Source: Firm-04 sp045642925
GTDB taxonomy: Bacteria; Bacillota; Clostridia; Oscillospirales; Ruminococcaceae
NCBI GenBank assembly: GCA_045642925.1
Contig: JAZUJW010000093.1
Span: 4,019 to 68,018, forward strand
DNA: 64,000 nt
Direction of reading: 5' to 3'
Shown: positions 26,130-35,463 of the stretch, piece after piece
Position numbering within the stretch: the first letter of the stretch is position 1
Layout of the letters: each line of letters begins with the position of its first letter
Translations under genes and position numbers: made by a program
The notes under the pieces: generated by a model
Database searches by the model: none
What the model saw: only the letters and a program-made list of their open reading frames with translations
What the model was told of the DNA's origin: nothing

Positions 26130-27500
26130 ATGAAAAAGCTTCAAAAAATGCTTATGATCATGATGATGCTTGCGTCTTCTGCCAGCTTGATGACAGGATG
26201 CGGTGCAGCTTCATCAACCGCTGAAATGAACAGCAGTTCTTCCGCAGGACGTGAGAAATCAGATGCTCCCGCCGAAATTGCGCCTGAAGCCAGCAGTGGT
26301 GCTTCAGATGGAGTCGATATGAAAGATGATGCAGCAGAGGTTGAATTTTTCTCTTTGGATGCCGAGAAAGCCGTCAAAGTTGATGAACATTATCTAGAAG
26401 ATGTGCTCGAAGGCGAAACAGAAGATAGTCTTGTGCCCGATACGGAAGAACCTGTTGTGACTGATGTGACAATTGAAGATGACAGTCAGGCATTTATCTT
26501 GACAGCAGGCGAATGGAATGATAACGAAAACTGGGGCTTTTTCTCCAATTTGATTTCCTCCGGAACGATTGCATTCCCCTCATTCGGATTGAATCCGCTT
26601 GGCAGAATCGCAGTATCCGTTGAACAAGATGGCGCTCCCGTGCGGAATCAGGCTGTGGCATTGCAGACAAAAGACGGTGATACCCTTTGGCAATGCTATT
26701 CTGATGCGAATGGCATGGCATACCTATTCTATCAACCTGAATATGAAGGTTCCGAGCTAGCAATTCAGGTGGAAGGCAATGCAGAGCTCTATGACTTCAC
26801 AGTCCCCACTTCATCCAACGAACAGGGCGTAGTCACCTCTGCATCTCACGCAGAATTGAAGGTCACGGCTGAACAGGCACCGAAAAAGTTTGAGAAAACA
26901 GAAGTCATGTTCATTTTGGATACGACTGGCTCTATGGGTGATGAAATCGCGTATCTGCAAAAGGATTTTTCCGCCATTGCAGAAGAGACCGCAGGCGAAA
27001 ATATCTCTTTTTCCGTGAATTTCTATAGAGATAATGGCGATAAATATGTGACAAAATGCAATCCGTTTACGAACGATATGAATGAGATTCAGAAAAAGCT
27101 CAATGCAGAATATGCAGACGGCGGCGGAGATGCACCGGAAGCAGTCGCAGAAATCCTCAAAGAAACCATGATGGATGCGGAATGGAGCGCAGATGCAAAT
27201 AAAATCGCTTTCCTGATTTTTGATGCGCCCCCGCATGATGGAAATGAGGAAATACTTTACGAGGCAATTCGTCAGGCTGCTGCAAAGGGCATTCACCTTG
27301 TTCCGGTCGTTGCCTCGAATGCAGATCGTGAAACGGAATTGTTTGGTCGTGCCGCCGCGATTATGACGGATGCGAACTATGTATTCCTGACGGATGATTC
27401 CGGTGTTGGCGGTTCTCATCTTGAACCGATTATCGGTGACTATGATGTAGAAATGCTTCACGATATTATTGTTCGCAATATTCAGGAAACCGCACAGTAA
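26130..27500 (+). CDS. Lipoprotein with von Willebrand factor A domain
   Basis: A 456-residue lipoprotein; the lipobox SLMTGC puts the lipidated Cys near residue 24. A low-complexity acidic region follows, then a strand-rich domain (about 160-245; NPLGRIAVSVEQDGAPVRNQ resembles a carboxypeptidase-regulatory-like fold), then a VWA domain (about 257-450) with a full MIDAS start DTTGSMGDE and the later DAPPHDG. VWA domains bind protein partners through a metal ion; the partner is unknown. Single-gene unit with promoter and terminator. Confidence 0.85.
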   Translation: MKKLQKMLMIMMMLASSASLMTGCGAASSTAEMNSSSSAGREKSDAPAEIAPEASSGASDGVDMKDDAAEVEFFSLDAEKAVKVDEHYLEDVLEGETEDSLVPDTEEPVVTDVTIEDDSQAFILTAGEWNDNENWGFFSNLISSGTIAFPSFGLNPLGRIAVSVEQDGAPVRNQAVALQTKDGDTLWQCYSDANGMAYLFYQPEYEGSELAIQVEGNAELYDFTVPTSSNEQGVVTSASHAELKVTAEQAPKKFEKTEVMFILDTTGSMGDEIAYLQKDFSAIAEETAGENISFSVNFYRDNGDKYVTKCNPFTNDMNEIQKKLNAEYADGGGDAPEAVAEILKETMMDAEWSADANKIAFLIFDAPPHDGNEEILYEAIRQAAAKGIHLVPVVASNADRETELFGRAAAIMTDANYVFLTDDSGVGGSHLEPIIGDYDVEMLHDIIVRNIQETAQ

Positions 27501-27514
27501 AAATATAATGATTC

Positions 27515-27550
27515 AAACAGCCGCAGATTTGTAGATTCTGCGGCTGTTTT
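27515..27550 (+). terminator. Terminator after the VWA lipoprotein
   Basis: AAACAGCCGCAGA pairs with TCTGCGGCTGTTT, with a T-run. Confidence 0.87.
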
Positions 27551-27636
27551 GCTTGAGTCCTCTCTGATTCATGTACTTTGCATTGATTGCGATTCTGTGC
27601 AGGATTAGGTTAAATTATGTATTTTAATCAGATACC

Positions 27637-27665
27637 TTGCATTTGCCGAAAATATATGCTATAAT
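27637..27665 (+). promoter_or_regulatory. SigA-type promoter for the acyltransferase-like gene
   Basis: TTGCAT (27637-27642), 17-base spacer, TATAAT (27660-27665) with extended TGC. The leader to 27801 is about 130 bases with no clear riboswitch. Confidence 0.78.
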
Positions 27666-27800
27666 GGAATAAATTCATACAGTACAAACAAGAACATCCT
27701 TTAAGATACAATCATGCACTCATTTTTCCGTACCGCATTTTCTTTATGAATCTGCGATTCGCTTCTGTGATACAATATGACGCTGAAAGGGAGCGATTTC

Positions 27801-28706
27801 ATGAAAACATCACAAAAACGACATTTTGGGGACCGCTATGATGCACGTTGGGTAAAAGAAGCAACTGCAATGCAAACAGTCATGGCACATATCATGCCCA
27901 ATCGCACGGATTGTGAACTCTGTATCCGCGAAACTTTTGATGTCACCGATTTGCTGACTTTTTTAAAGAAGAAACACGCCGCACATCCGCAGTACAAGAC
28001 CACTGTCTTTCATTGCATCGTCACGGCACTTTCGCGTATGGCGACAGAACGCCCTTTGAATAATCGTTTTGTTCAGGGCGGACGCATCTATGCGCGTAAT
28101 GACATCAGCGTCAGTTATGTTTGTAAGCGGAGTTTTGCCGATGACAGCGAAGAAGCCTTGCTGACACTGACTACGCAGGAAAACGATACGCTGGATGCAG
28201 TCAGTCTGCGAATCGCCAAAGATGTAAAACACGCACGAATGCATAAGCACGCTACAGGTGGAATTGACGCGCTTCTTGAATATGTTGCACGTATGCCGCG
28301 ACTATTTTTAATGGCATTTACCGGCATTATTCGCGTAATGGACTTCTGGGGTATGAATCTGAGTGCGCTGACCGAAGGCGACCCGCATTACTGCACGTTT
28401 CTTTGCAGCAATCTCGGTAGTATTGGTATGACCTCCATTTATCATCATCTGACCAATTATGGAACGAACAGCATTGTGATTGCCCTTGGTAAAATTCACA
28501 AAGAATCTGTTCTGCAAGCAGACGGCACAACACAAATTCGTGATATGCTCGACATGGGCATTACGCTCGATGAACGGATCGCGGATGGATTCTATTTCTC
28601 ACGTAATACGCATTTTTTAAAGTATGTACTGGAACATCCTGAGATTTTGGATATGCCGCTTTCTCAGAAATCTGATTTTGAAGAGAAATGTCCTTTTACG
28701 CATTAA
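27801..28706 (+). CDS. 2-oxoacid dehydrogenase acyltransferase (E2)-like protein lacking the catalytic His
   Basis: A 301-residue protein with the fold of the E2/chloramphenicol acetyltransferase catalytic domain and no lipoyl or peripheral-binding domain. Landmarks: TTVFHCIVTALSRMATERPLNN-like helix start, TFLCSNLGSIGM, SIVIALGKIH and LDERIADG. The last corresponds to the family motif (D)H-x-x-x-D-G, but the catalytic His is Glu here, so normal acyl transfer is unlikely. Stand-alone proteins of this kind are known but unassigned. AAAGGGAG supports the start at 27801; a frame from 27777 begins before the ribosome site. Confidence 0.78.
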   Translation: MKTSQKRHFGDRYDARWVKEATAMQTVMAHIMPNRTDCELCIRETFDVTDLLTFLKKKHAAHPQYKTTVFHCIVTALSRMATERPLNNRFVQGGRIYARNDISVSYVCKRSFADDSEEALLTLTTQENDTLDAVSLRIAKDVKHARMHKHATGGIDALLEYVARMPRLFLMAFTGIIRVMDFWGMNLSALTEGDPHYCTFLCSNLGSIGMTSIYHHLTNYGTNSIVIALGKIHKESVLQADGTTQIRDMLDMGITLDERIADGFYFSRNTHFLKYVLEHPEILDMPLSQKSDFEEKCPFTH

Positions 28707-28713
28707 ATTGTCA

Positions 28714-28747
28714 AAACTTCCGCTAAATTTCGAAAAGCGGAAGTTTT
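28714..28747 (+). terminator. Terminator after the acyltransferase-like gene
   Basis: AAAACTTCCGCT pairs with AGCGGAAGTTTT, with a T-run. Confidence 0.85.
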
Positions 28748-28845
28748 TATGTTTGACTATATAAGGAATCGCAAGAGAATCGCTCGTTTTTACGTATATT
28801 TTGCATTTTCTTTCTAAATTTGTTGAAATGATGCTAAATTTTGTA

Positions 28846-28874
28846 TTGATTTTTATGAAAATATGTGATATAAT
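28846..28874 (+). promoter_or_regulatory. SigA-type promoter for the 7TM-GGDEF gene
   Basis: TTGATT (28846-28851), 17-base spacer, TATAAT (28869-28874). Confidence 0.78.
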
Positions 28875-28924
28875 ATAAAATGAAAAAACTTCTGCACGAT
28901 ACATCACAAGAATGGAGGCGGCAC

Positions 28925-30667
28925 ATGACTATGAATATAAAAAAAACAGTATTCTGGATCTACTTTATTAATCTTCTAATGGGCATTGCTGTTGTAATTT
29001 ATCTTGCATTGTCCTCCGGCATAAAAAGTAAAATGCTACAGGCAACTGAAAACAGTCTGCTGATAGATGAGGGGTGGACTACGAGTGATGGTGTGTTCAT
29101 TGATGATGTTTCCAGACTGGATTGTCTGGAAAGTTCCAGCCCATGGAAGGAAAACAGCATTTTTCATGATATCCCGACAAGTTTAGAGGAGAATACATCT
29201 ATCTGTTTTCGAGCAAAACATATCTATTTCAGTGTCTATGCTGACGGCAATCTGCTTTATTCTCAAATGCTTCCCAAAAACAGACTATACACCAATTCAG
29301 ATGGTGCAGTGTGGGCACTTGTTCCAATCAATTCCGATTATGCCGGATCGCAGGTAGAGATCCGTTATCAGTTGTGCTATGAAAAATCGTCTGCCGGAAT
29401 TGATAATGTTTTTCTTGGCTCGGAACGCGGTTTTATTCTGACGATTATTGAAGAAAAATTTGGCGCAGTATTCCTTTCCCTGTTCTTTATTCTTCTTTCC
29501 ATTCTTTTCTTGATTTCCAGCATTCCGATCCATATTTCAAAAGCCAATGACCATGAATTATTGTATCTGGGCTTGATTTCCTTTGTCATCGGCGTCTTTT
29601 GCTTTGTAGAAACACAGGTTTTACAGTTATTTATCGGCAATGAAAGAATTCTGCACCTGCTGTCCTGCCTTTCTTTGCTGATGATTCCGATTCCTGTCGT
29701 GTTGTATGCAGATGAAGCTTTTGGACTGAAATACAAAATGACTTCCGCCATTTTCTGCATTATTTCGTTTTTGCTCTCATTCCTTTTGTTTATATTGAAT
29801 TATCTGGATATCAGAGATTATCATGATACCCTGCCTATTATTCATGCAATGGATATTGCCGCAATTCTGATTATTTTGTATGCAATGATCCGATATTACA
29901 TCATTCATTATCAGCAGGTCATGAAGTCGGTCTATTCACTGATGCGAATTGCCGGTCTGCTTGTTTTGGCAATTACAGGCTCTATTGATGTTTCGCGCTT
30001 CTATGCTGCCAAAACACAAGACCCCGCAGCTTTCATTCGCTTTGGTGTGCTCTGTTTCATCCTTTGCTTTAGTGCGGCAAGTCTTCAGAAATCCATTCAA
30101 GGCGCAGGAAATGATGCCAAAGCGGAACTGATTCGTACCCTTGCGTACCATGATGGTCTGACTGGGATCGGCAACCGCACGGCATATCAGGAACGCCTGA
30201 ATGAAATCAAAAACAGCGGCGAAAAAATCGGTCTGGTCATGATGGACGTCAATAATCTGAAACTGGTCAATGATGAAAAGGGACATGATATCGGCGACCA
30301 ACTGCTGAAAAAATGCGCTGAATTCATTCAGATGGCATTTAATGGGATTGATTCCGACTGCTACCGCATCGGCGGTGATGAATTTGTCGTCATTCTTCAT
30401 GGTGCCGAAACTTCTCTGGATTTCCGCAGTGCAAAAACAAAGCTGATGGCACTTTGCAATGCCTATAATGCACAGCCATCCACAGAATTTAAAGTCAGTA
30501 TTGCCAGCGGCTATGCCAGCCTGAATAAAAAGCTTCGTACCATTGAAGATGTCTGTAAAACCGCAGATGCAAATATGTACGAAAATAAGCGCATTATGAA
30601 ACAGGAAGCTGCCAATGCAGGTCATGCAGTCGCAGAGCCGACTGAGGATGAGGAAGACGAGGATTGA
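28925..30667 (+). CDS. 7TM-sensor diguanylate cyclase (GGDEF)
   Basis: A 580-residue protein: signal-anchor helix (about 9-30), an outside sensor (about 35-185), a run of seven membrane helices (about 190-395, the 7TMR-DISM arrangement) and a GGDEF domain (about 415-560). LTGIGNRTAY opens the domain and YRIGGDEFVVIL is an intact active site, so cyclic di-GMP synthesis is expected. The tail is very acidic (EPTEDEEDED). Start 28925 is chosen because AATGGAGG sits right before it; the frame to 28880 overlaps the promoter. The acylphosphatase gene follows 7 bases later. Confidence 0.87.
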   Translation: MTMNIKKTVFWIYFINLLMGIAVVIYLALSSGIKSKMLQATENSLLIDEGWTTSDGVFIDDVSRLDCLESSSPWKENSIFHDIPTSLEENTSICFRAKHIYFSVYADGNLLYSQMLPKNRLYTNSDGAVWALVPINSDYAGSQVEIRYQLCYEKSSAGIDNVFLGSERGFILTIIEEKFGAVFLSLFFILLSILFLISSIPIHISKANDHELLYLGLISFVIGVFCFVETQVLQLFIGNERILHLLSCLSLLMIPIPVVLYADEAFGLKYKMTSAIFCIISFLLSFLLFILNYLDIRDYHDTLPIIHAMDIAAILIILYAMIRYYIIHYQQVMKSVYSLMRIAGLLVLAITGSIDVSRFYAAKTQDPAAFIRFGVLCFILCFSAASLQKSIQGAGNDAKAELIRTLAYHDGLTGIGNRTAYQERLNEIKNSGEKIGLVMMDVNNLKLVNDEKGHDIGDQLLKKCAEFIQMAFNGIDSDCYRIGGDEFVVILHGAETSLDFRSAKTKLMALCNAYNAQPSTEFKVSIASGYASLNKKLRTIEDVCKTADANMYENKRIMKQEAANAGHAVAEPTEDEEDED

Positions 30668-30674
30668 AGCGAAA

Positions 30675-30944
30675 ATGGATATAATTCGAAGACATTATGT
30701 ATTTTTCGGTGATGTACAGGGCGTTGGCTTCCGATATCGTGCCTACCATGCAGCCGCTTATTATGGCATCAGCGGCTGGGTAAAAAACTGTTATGATGGT
30801 TCTGTGGAACTGGAAGCGGAAGGAACACCAAAAGAAATTGATGATATGCTGCTTGCGATAGAAAAGGGGCATTATATCCGCATCGAAGATTTTCGTGTCC
30901 GAGAAATCCCTCTCCGCAATTCCCATTCATTTGAAATACGCTGA
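30675..30944 (+). CDS. acyP: Acylphosphatase
   Basis: An 89-residue enzyme that hydrolyses acyl phosphates. The signature VQGVGFRYRAYHAA (residues 15-28) contains the catalytic Arg, and GWVKNCYDGSVELEAEG contains the catalytic Asn. Full family length. It is 7 bases after the GGDEF gene and ends at a strong terminator, so both share a transcript. Confidence 0.93.
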   Translation: MDIIRRHYVFFGDVQGVGFRYRAYHAAAYYGISGWVKNCYDGSVELEAEGTPKEIDDMLLAIEKGHYIRIEDFRVREIPLRNSHSFEIR

Positions 30945-30945
30945 A

Positions 30946-30978
30946 AAAACGGGATAGACCCTAAAGTCTATCCCGTTT
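30946..30978. terminator. Bidirectional terminator
   Basis: AAACGGGATAGAC pairs with GTCTATCCCGTTT across a six-base loop, between convergent genes. Confidence 0.87.
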
Positions 30979-30981
30979 GAT

Positions 30982-31695
30982 TTATTCTTGGAAATAAGAG
31001 AATTCTTTCGGTTTTTTGCACGCTTTGCGAATCAGTACGATCATCAGAATCAGGAACAGCAACCCGCCGGCTCCGATTGCGAGATACGGCCAATATCTAT
31101 GCAGCAGGAAATTATAATGGAACTTCACATAAATAGTTTCTTCCGGCATATCGAGCAAATCCCATGTCATTCGATTGCCTTCTACGATATTCGCATTACA
31201 TTCGGTCGGTTCGCAGGGCAGTTCCAGCACAAAATTCATATAACCGCCTGCTTCCTTGATTGCATCGCCGGATTCTTTCAGTTGTTCAGCGCTTGCCTGC
31301 TGCTGATACATCTCCTGCTTTCTCATTTCCAGCGTATAATCGCAAAGTCCTGAGCGCGTAAACGTGACGTTCGGAATGGGAGAATCTTCAGTGCCGGCGT
31401 TCTCCAGACCTTCTTCCAGCGGTGCATCCCGCATGATGATGGTGAAACCGACATACTCACCATCAGAATAGGGATACACATGAACACCATCATTTTCCAG
31501 ATTTTCCTTGTTGATTTCGTTCATCACGCCGCCCATGGCAGCGTTTGCTTCTTCGGACACCGCATATACCACGGTCACGTCCATACTGCCATCTTTCTTG
31601 ACGACGGTTTCGATTGTGCTGCGTACACAGCCTGTCAGCATCACCAAGCAAAGAGTCAGTATTGCAAAAAGGGAACATATTTTTTTGAGTTTCAT
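30982..31695 (-). CDS. LppM-like (DUF3153-type) lipoprotein
   Basis: A 237-residue lipoprotein with lipobox VMLTGC (Cys near 23), a domain that opens VRSTIETVVKKDGSMDVTV as in DUF3153/LppM proteins, and a C-terminal membrane helix (about 206-226) with a short basic tail. It is anchored at both ends on the outer side. The role is unknown. Start supported by AAGGAGG. Confidence 0.78.
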   Translation of the reverse strand: MKLKKICSLFAILTLCLVMLTGCVRSTIETVVKKDGSMDVTVVYAVSEEANAAMGGVMNEINKENLENDGVHVYPYSDGEYVGFTIIMRDAPLEEGLENAGTEDSPIPNVTFTRSGLCDYTLEMRKQEMYQQQASAEQLKESGDAIKEAGGYMNFVLELPCEPTECNANIVEGNRMTWDLLDMPEETIYVKFHYNFLLHRYWPYLAIGAGGLLFLILMIVLIRKACKKPKEFSYFQE

Positions 31696-31731
31696 AGAAA
31701 ACCTCCTTCAATTGCATAAATTTCTGAATAC

Positions 31732-31760
31732 AGTATAACAGAAAAGACATATTTTGTCAA
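31732..31760 (-). promoter_or_regulatory. Consensus promoter for the LppM-like lipoprotein
   Basis: On the complement: TTGACA (31760-31755), 17-base spacer, TATACT (31737-31732). Confidence 0.82.
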
Positions 31761-31840
31761 GAGGTTATCCACAAATTTCCAAAAATATATGCATGATTCC
31801 CTTGCATTGTCATCACAAAGCGCGCAATTGTTTTAGCGTA

Positions 31841-31869
31841 TTGCAATCGGAACAGAATCATGCTATAAT
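31841..31869 (+). promoter_or_regulatory. SigA-type promoter for the MutS-like gene
   Basis: TTGCAA (31841-31846), 17-base spacer, TATAAT (31864-31869) with extended TGC. Confidence 0.82.
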
Positions 31870-31909
31870 AAACATGGATATTATTATGAAAACAAAAGGA
31901 GCAATCGCT

Positions 31910-33511
31910 ATGAACAATGATATTCAAGCATTCAGCCTGCTTGCACCTGAATCAGCCGACGCCTGCTTTTTGCTCAGCGATACGGCAGTCAATGACTTGT
32001 CCCTGCACCTTCTCGTTGAGCACCTTACTGCTTCAAAAGATGAACAACGGCAATTGCTGGAACTTTTGCGTACAGTCCCAACAGATGCAGCCATCATCCG
32101 TTATCGGCAGGAAATCTATGCCGACCTCAAGTCGTTCTCCGAACTTTCGGAGGAACTATACAAGATCCTCGATGAAATGCAATTCTATCTGCATGATGAA
32201 CGGGGAACAGATTTCGATGAAAAAACCATATGGGAATTGGTCAATTATCTACGCGGTTTACAAAACTACGTGCATTCGATCACGGCAATGCAGGAAATTT
32301 TGCATGGGAAAACATTTGCCTCCGCAGGAATGCAAAAATTGACTTCTTATATTGATGCGATCTACAACGACAGCGGATTCGCAGAACTGACGGAAGACCT
32401 GAAACCACTCAGTGCAGGGATTGACCAGATTCATAGTTTAACGCTTGGCGTCAATCTGGATGAAAACTTGCAGCCAGTCAAAGCCGGAATCCTCTGCCTG
32501 AACAAATTTGATTTCAGAGAACGTGGATTGCTGGAGAAGTTTTTAACACATCACCGCACAAGAAATCCGTCCGATAAGGAGTTGTCGCCTTATTCTATTG
32601 TGACACATACCGAATCGATCGGAAGACCTTCTCCGCTAATGAACAATCTGACTGAAATTATTGAGCAGATGCTTCCTTCCGTCACAAAAAAACTCAAACG
32701 GGAACTGAAAAAATACACCGATTTCAGTGGCTTGGCTCTTGCAAAGCTTCGCAGTGAACTGTTGTTTTATCTGCGGTTTCTTCAGATGGAAAATCGAATT
32801 CGCAGTCTTGGAATGCCGTGCTGTGTTCCACAAATTTCGGAAGATGAAACCACTTTGACGCAATTTTACAACATCAGGCTAGCGCTTTTGCCCAATCCCA
32901 CTGAAATTGTCTGCAATGATTTCCATTTCAATCGTGATAATACTGTATTGATCCTTACAGGCCCGAATCGCGGCGGAAAAACGATCCTCACACAGGCAAT
33001 CGGTTTAACGATGCTGCTGTTTCAGCATGGTGTCTTTGCGCCGTGCGAAAGCGGACAAATCCGCATCTGCGATGGCATTTTCACACATTTTCCTGCGGAC
33101 GAGAACCAGACAGTCACACTCGGCAGACTTGGCGAGGAAGCAGAGCGTTTCAGTCAGATCTGGCATAACGCTACCTCTGACAGTCTTTTGCTGATGAATG
33201 AATCATTCGCTTCCACCAGCCATTCCGAATCACTTTACATCGCAGAAGATGTGCTGAAATCACTCTGCTGTCTTGGCGCACGCACCTGCTTTAACACCCA
33301 TATGCATGAACTGGCTGAGCATCCTGAACGGCTGCAAAGTGATTCGGCAGTCTGCGGTGCTGCAAGCGTCATCATGGGGAAACGTGATGGAAAGGATGCT
33401 TTCCACATTCGCTATGAAAAACCAAACGGCAAAAGCTACGCGCATGAGATCGCACAGAAATACGGCATTACGTTTGAACAGCTATCCAAGCGAAAAATCG
33501 GAAAACGATAA
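31910..33511 (+). CDS. MutS-like ATPase (lever/clamp plus ATPase only)
   Basis: A 533-residue protein with a helical MutS lever-type region (about 30-320) and a C-terminal MutS ATPase domain: Walker A TGPNRGGKT (near 350), then LGRLGEEAERFS and LLLMNESFASTSHSE as Walker B/signature, and TCFNTHMHEL. The Walker B acidic start is Asn-Glu rather than Asp-Glu, a variant of some MutS-related groups. It lacks the mismatch-recognition domain, so it is not canonical MutS. Start 31910 fits AAAAGGAG. The ABC exporter gene starts 18 bases after its end. Confidence 0.83.
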   Translation: MNNDIQAFSLLAPESADACFLLSDTAVNDLSLHLLVEHLTASKDEQRQLLELLRTVPTDAAIIRYRQEIYADLKSFSELSEELYKILDEMQFYLHDERGTDFDEKTIWELVNYLRGLQNYVHSITAMQEILHGKTFASAGMQKLTSYIDAIYNDSGFAELTEDLKPLSAGIDQIHSLTLGVNLDENLQPVKAGILCLNKFDFRERGLLEKFLTHHRTRNPSDKELSPYSIVTHTESIGRPSPLMNNLTEIIEQMLPSVTKKLKRELKKYTDFSGLALAKLRSELLFYLRFLQMENRIRSLGMPCCVPQISEDETTLTQFYNIRLALLPNPTEIVCNDFHFNRDNTVLILTGPNRGGKTILTQAIGLTMLLFQHGVFAPCESGQIRICDGIFTHFPADENQTVTLGRLGEEAERFSQIWHNATSDSLLLMNESFASTSHSESLYIAEDVLKSLCCLGARTCFNTHMHELAEHPERLQSDSAVCGAASVIMGKRDGKDAFHIRYEKPNGKSYAHEIAQKYGITFEQLSKRKIGKR

Positions 33512-33529
33512 TACAGGAGGTCGATGACC

Positions 33530-35386
33530 ATGCCCCCAAGAGGAATGCGAGCAGGGCATTACATGACGGAAGAAGAAAAAGCAAATCAGCCAAAAGTGAC
33601 AAAAGCGTTGCTGAAGCGGGTATTTTCTTACCTACTCCCCTACTGGAAACAATTTTTGCTCGTGCTGTTCGCCATCATGCTGACCTCGTTGTGTGGTTTG
33701 ATGCCTTCTGTGCTGACAGGTAAGATCATTGATGAGGGACTGATCGGACAGGACATGACAAAGCTGGTGACATTGATTTTACTTTCTCTTGGCGTGACAC
33801 TTGCTGCCAATCTCATCAGCGTGGGACAATCTTATCTGAATACATGGATCGCACAGCATATTACATATGATATGCGCAATACGATGTATCAGCATTTGCA
33901 GAAAATGTCACAGCGCTTCTTCACAACCAACAATCAAGGTGATATCATCACACGCATGACCAGCGATATTGGCGGTGTGCAACAAATCATCACCAATACC
34001 CTGACCAGCATTCTTTCCAATTCCATCACCCTGATTGCAGCATTGGTCGTAATGTTTCAGAAAAACTGGATTCTCGCAATTCTGGGTATGCTGGTCATTC
34101 CCCTGTTTATCATCCCGACACGAACTGCGGGTAAAAAAAGCTGGAACATTGCAAATCAGTCGCAGGCGTGTAATGACGAGATCAACGGCATCCTGAATGA
34201 AACACTTTCTGTCAGCGGTCAGCTTCTTGTCAAGCTGTTTGGCAGGGAAAAACAGGAATATGAAAAGTACGAAGCCGCAAACCGCCGTCTGCTGCAGCTG
34301 AATATTCGCTCCAGTATGGCTGGCAGATGGTTTCTCATGATTATCGGTTCTTTCTCCAGCATCGGGCCGCTGCTGCTGTATCTTGTCGGCGGTATCCTCA
34401 TGATGAAATATGACTCGGATATTACAGTTGGTGATATCACGGTTCTGGTCGCTTTGCTCGGCAATATGTACGGCCCTGTCAATATGCTTCTGAACATTCA
34501 GGTGGACTGGATGCGCTCTATGGCACTGTTTTCGCGTATTTTCGATTACTATGATATGCCTGTGGAAGTGGAGAACGCACCTGACGCCATTACCCTGCCG
34601 ACAGTGGAAGGGACAGTGGCGTTTCAGCACGTCGGTTTTCGCTATAACAAAGAACGCGACATTCTCAAGGACATCAATTTCAAGCTGGACAGCGGGAAAT
34701 GTATTGCCATTGTTGGCCCGTCCGGTTCCGGCAAAAGTACGCTTGTCAATCTCTTGCCGCGCCTTTACGATGTCAATGACGGTTGTGTGACCTTTGACGG
34801 TGTGGATGTCCGCAAGCTTGATCTCGCTTTTCTGCGGAAACAAATCGGCATCGTCAGTCAGGAAACCTATTTGTTCAACGGAACGATTCGGGATAATTTG
34901 CTCTACGCAAAACCCGATGCCACGGAGGAAGAACTCATTTTCGCCTGTCAGCAGGCAAATATCTATGACTTTGTGCAGAAACAGGAGAAAGGGTTCGAAA
35001 CGATGGTCGGCAACCGCGGACTGAAACTGTCAGGCGGCGAAAAGCAGCGTATTTCGATTGCAAGAGTGCTGCTGAAAAATCCCGTCATCATGATTTTCGA
35101 TGAAGCGACCTCTGCCCTTGATTCCATCTCTGAACAGAAAATTCAGGATGCCATCGAACCGCTGATCGCATCCCGCACCAGCATTCTGATCGCACACCGC
35201 CTCTCAACCATACTTGCGGCGGATGAAATTCTGGTCGTGCAGGACGGCACGATCGTCGAACGCGGAACACATCAGGAATTGGTCAGCGCAGGCGGCGTCT
35301 ATACACAGCTTTATGAAACACAGTTCAGTAAAGCCCTTGCAGTTGAATCATCAGCCGTATTTGACTATACCGAAGGCGAAGACTGA
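33530..35386 (+). CDS. ABC exporter, fused membrane and ATPase domains
   Basis: A 618-residue type-IV-fold ABC transporter half: six membrane helices (about 40-330) and an ATPase domain (about 365-600) with Walker A GPSGSGKST, Q-loop IVSQETYLFNG, signature LSGGEKQRISIAR, Walker B MIFDEATSALD and the switch His in IAHRLSTI. All catalytic residues are present, so a homodimer would be active. Substrate unknown (MdlB/MsbA-like group). GGAGG is 9 bases before the ATG at 33530; an ATG at 33524 is too close. Cotranscribed with the MutS-like gene. Confidence 0.9.
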   Translation: MPPRGMRAGHYMTEEEKANQPKVTKALLKRVFSYLLPYWKQFLLVLFAIMLTSLCGLMPSVLTGKIIDEGLIGQDMTKLVTLILLSLGVTLAANLISVGQSYLNTWIAQHITYDMRNTMYQHLQKMSQRFFTTNNQGDIITRMTSDIGGVQQIITNTLTSILSNSITLIAALVVMFQKNWILAILGMLVIPLFIIPTRTAGKKSWNIANQSQACNDEINGILNETLSVSGQLLVKLFGREKQEYEKYEAANRRLLQLNIRSSMAGRWFLMIIGSFSSIGPLLLYLVGGILMMKYDSDITVGDITVLVALLGNMYGPVNMLLNIQVDWMRSMALFSRIFDYYDMPVEVENAPDAITLPTVEGTVAFQHVGFRYNKERDILKDINFKLDSGKCIAIVGPSGSGKSTLVNLLPRLYDVNDGCVTFDGVDVRKLDLAFLRKQIGIVSQETYLFNGTIRDNLLYAKPDATEEELIFACQQANIYDFVQKQEKGFETMVGNRGLKLSGGEKQRISIARVLLKNPVIMIFDEATSALDSISEQKIQDAIEPLIASRTSILIAHRLSTILAADEILVVQDGTIVERGTHQELVSAGGVYTQLYETQFSKALAVESSAVFDYTEGED

Positions 35387-35428
35387 ATACGGTAAATTTT
35401 TACAGATAAAATTTTCGCGTATCATCTC

Positions 35429-35457
35429 TTGACATCAGGATAAAAATATGCTATAAT
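35429..35457 (+). promoter_or_regulatory. Consensus promoter for the T-box/gatCAB unit
   Basis: TTGACA (35429-35434), 17-base spacer, TATAAT (35452-35457) with extended TGC. Confidence 0.88.
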
Positions 35458-35463
35458 AGTCAG

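Noticed and set aside
31910..33511. Canonical MutS mismatch-repair protein
   Set aside because: Only the lever and ATPase parts exist (533 residues) and Walker B is altered; no mutL nearby.
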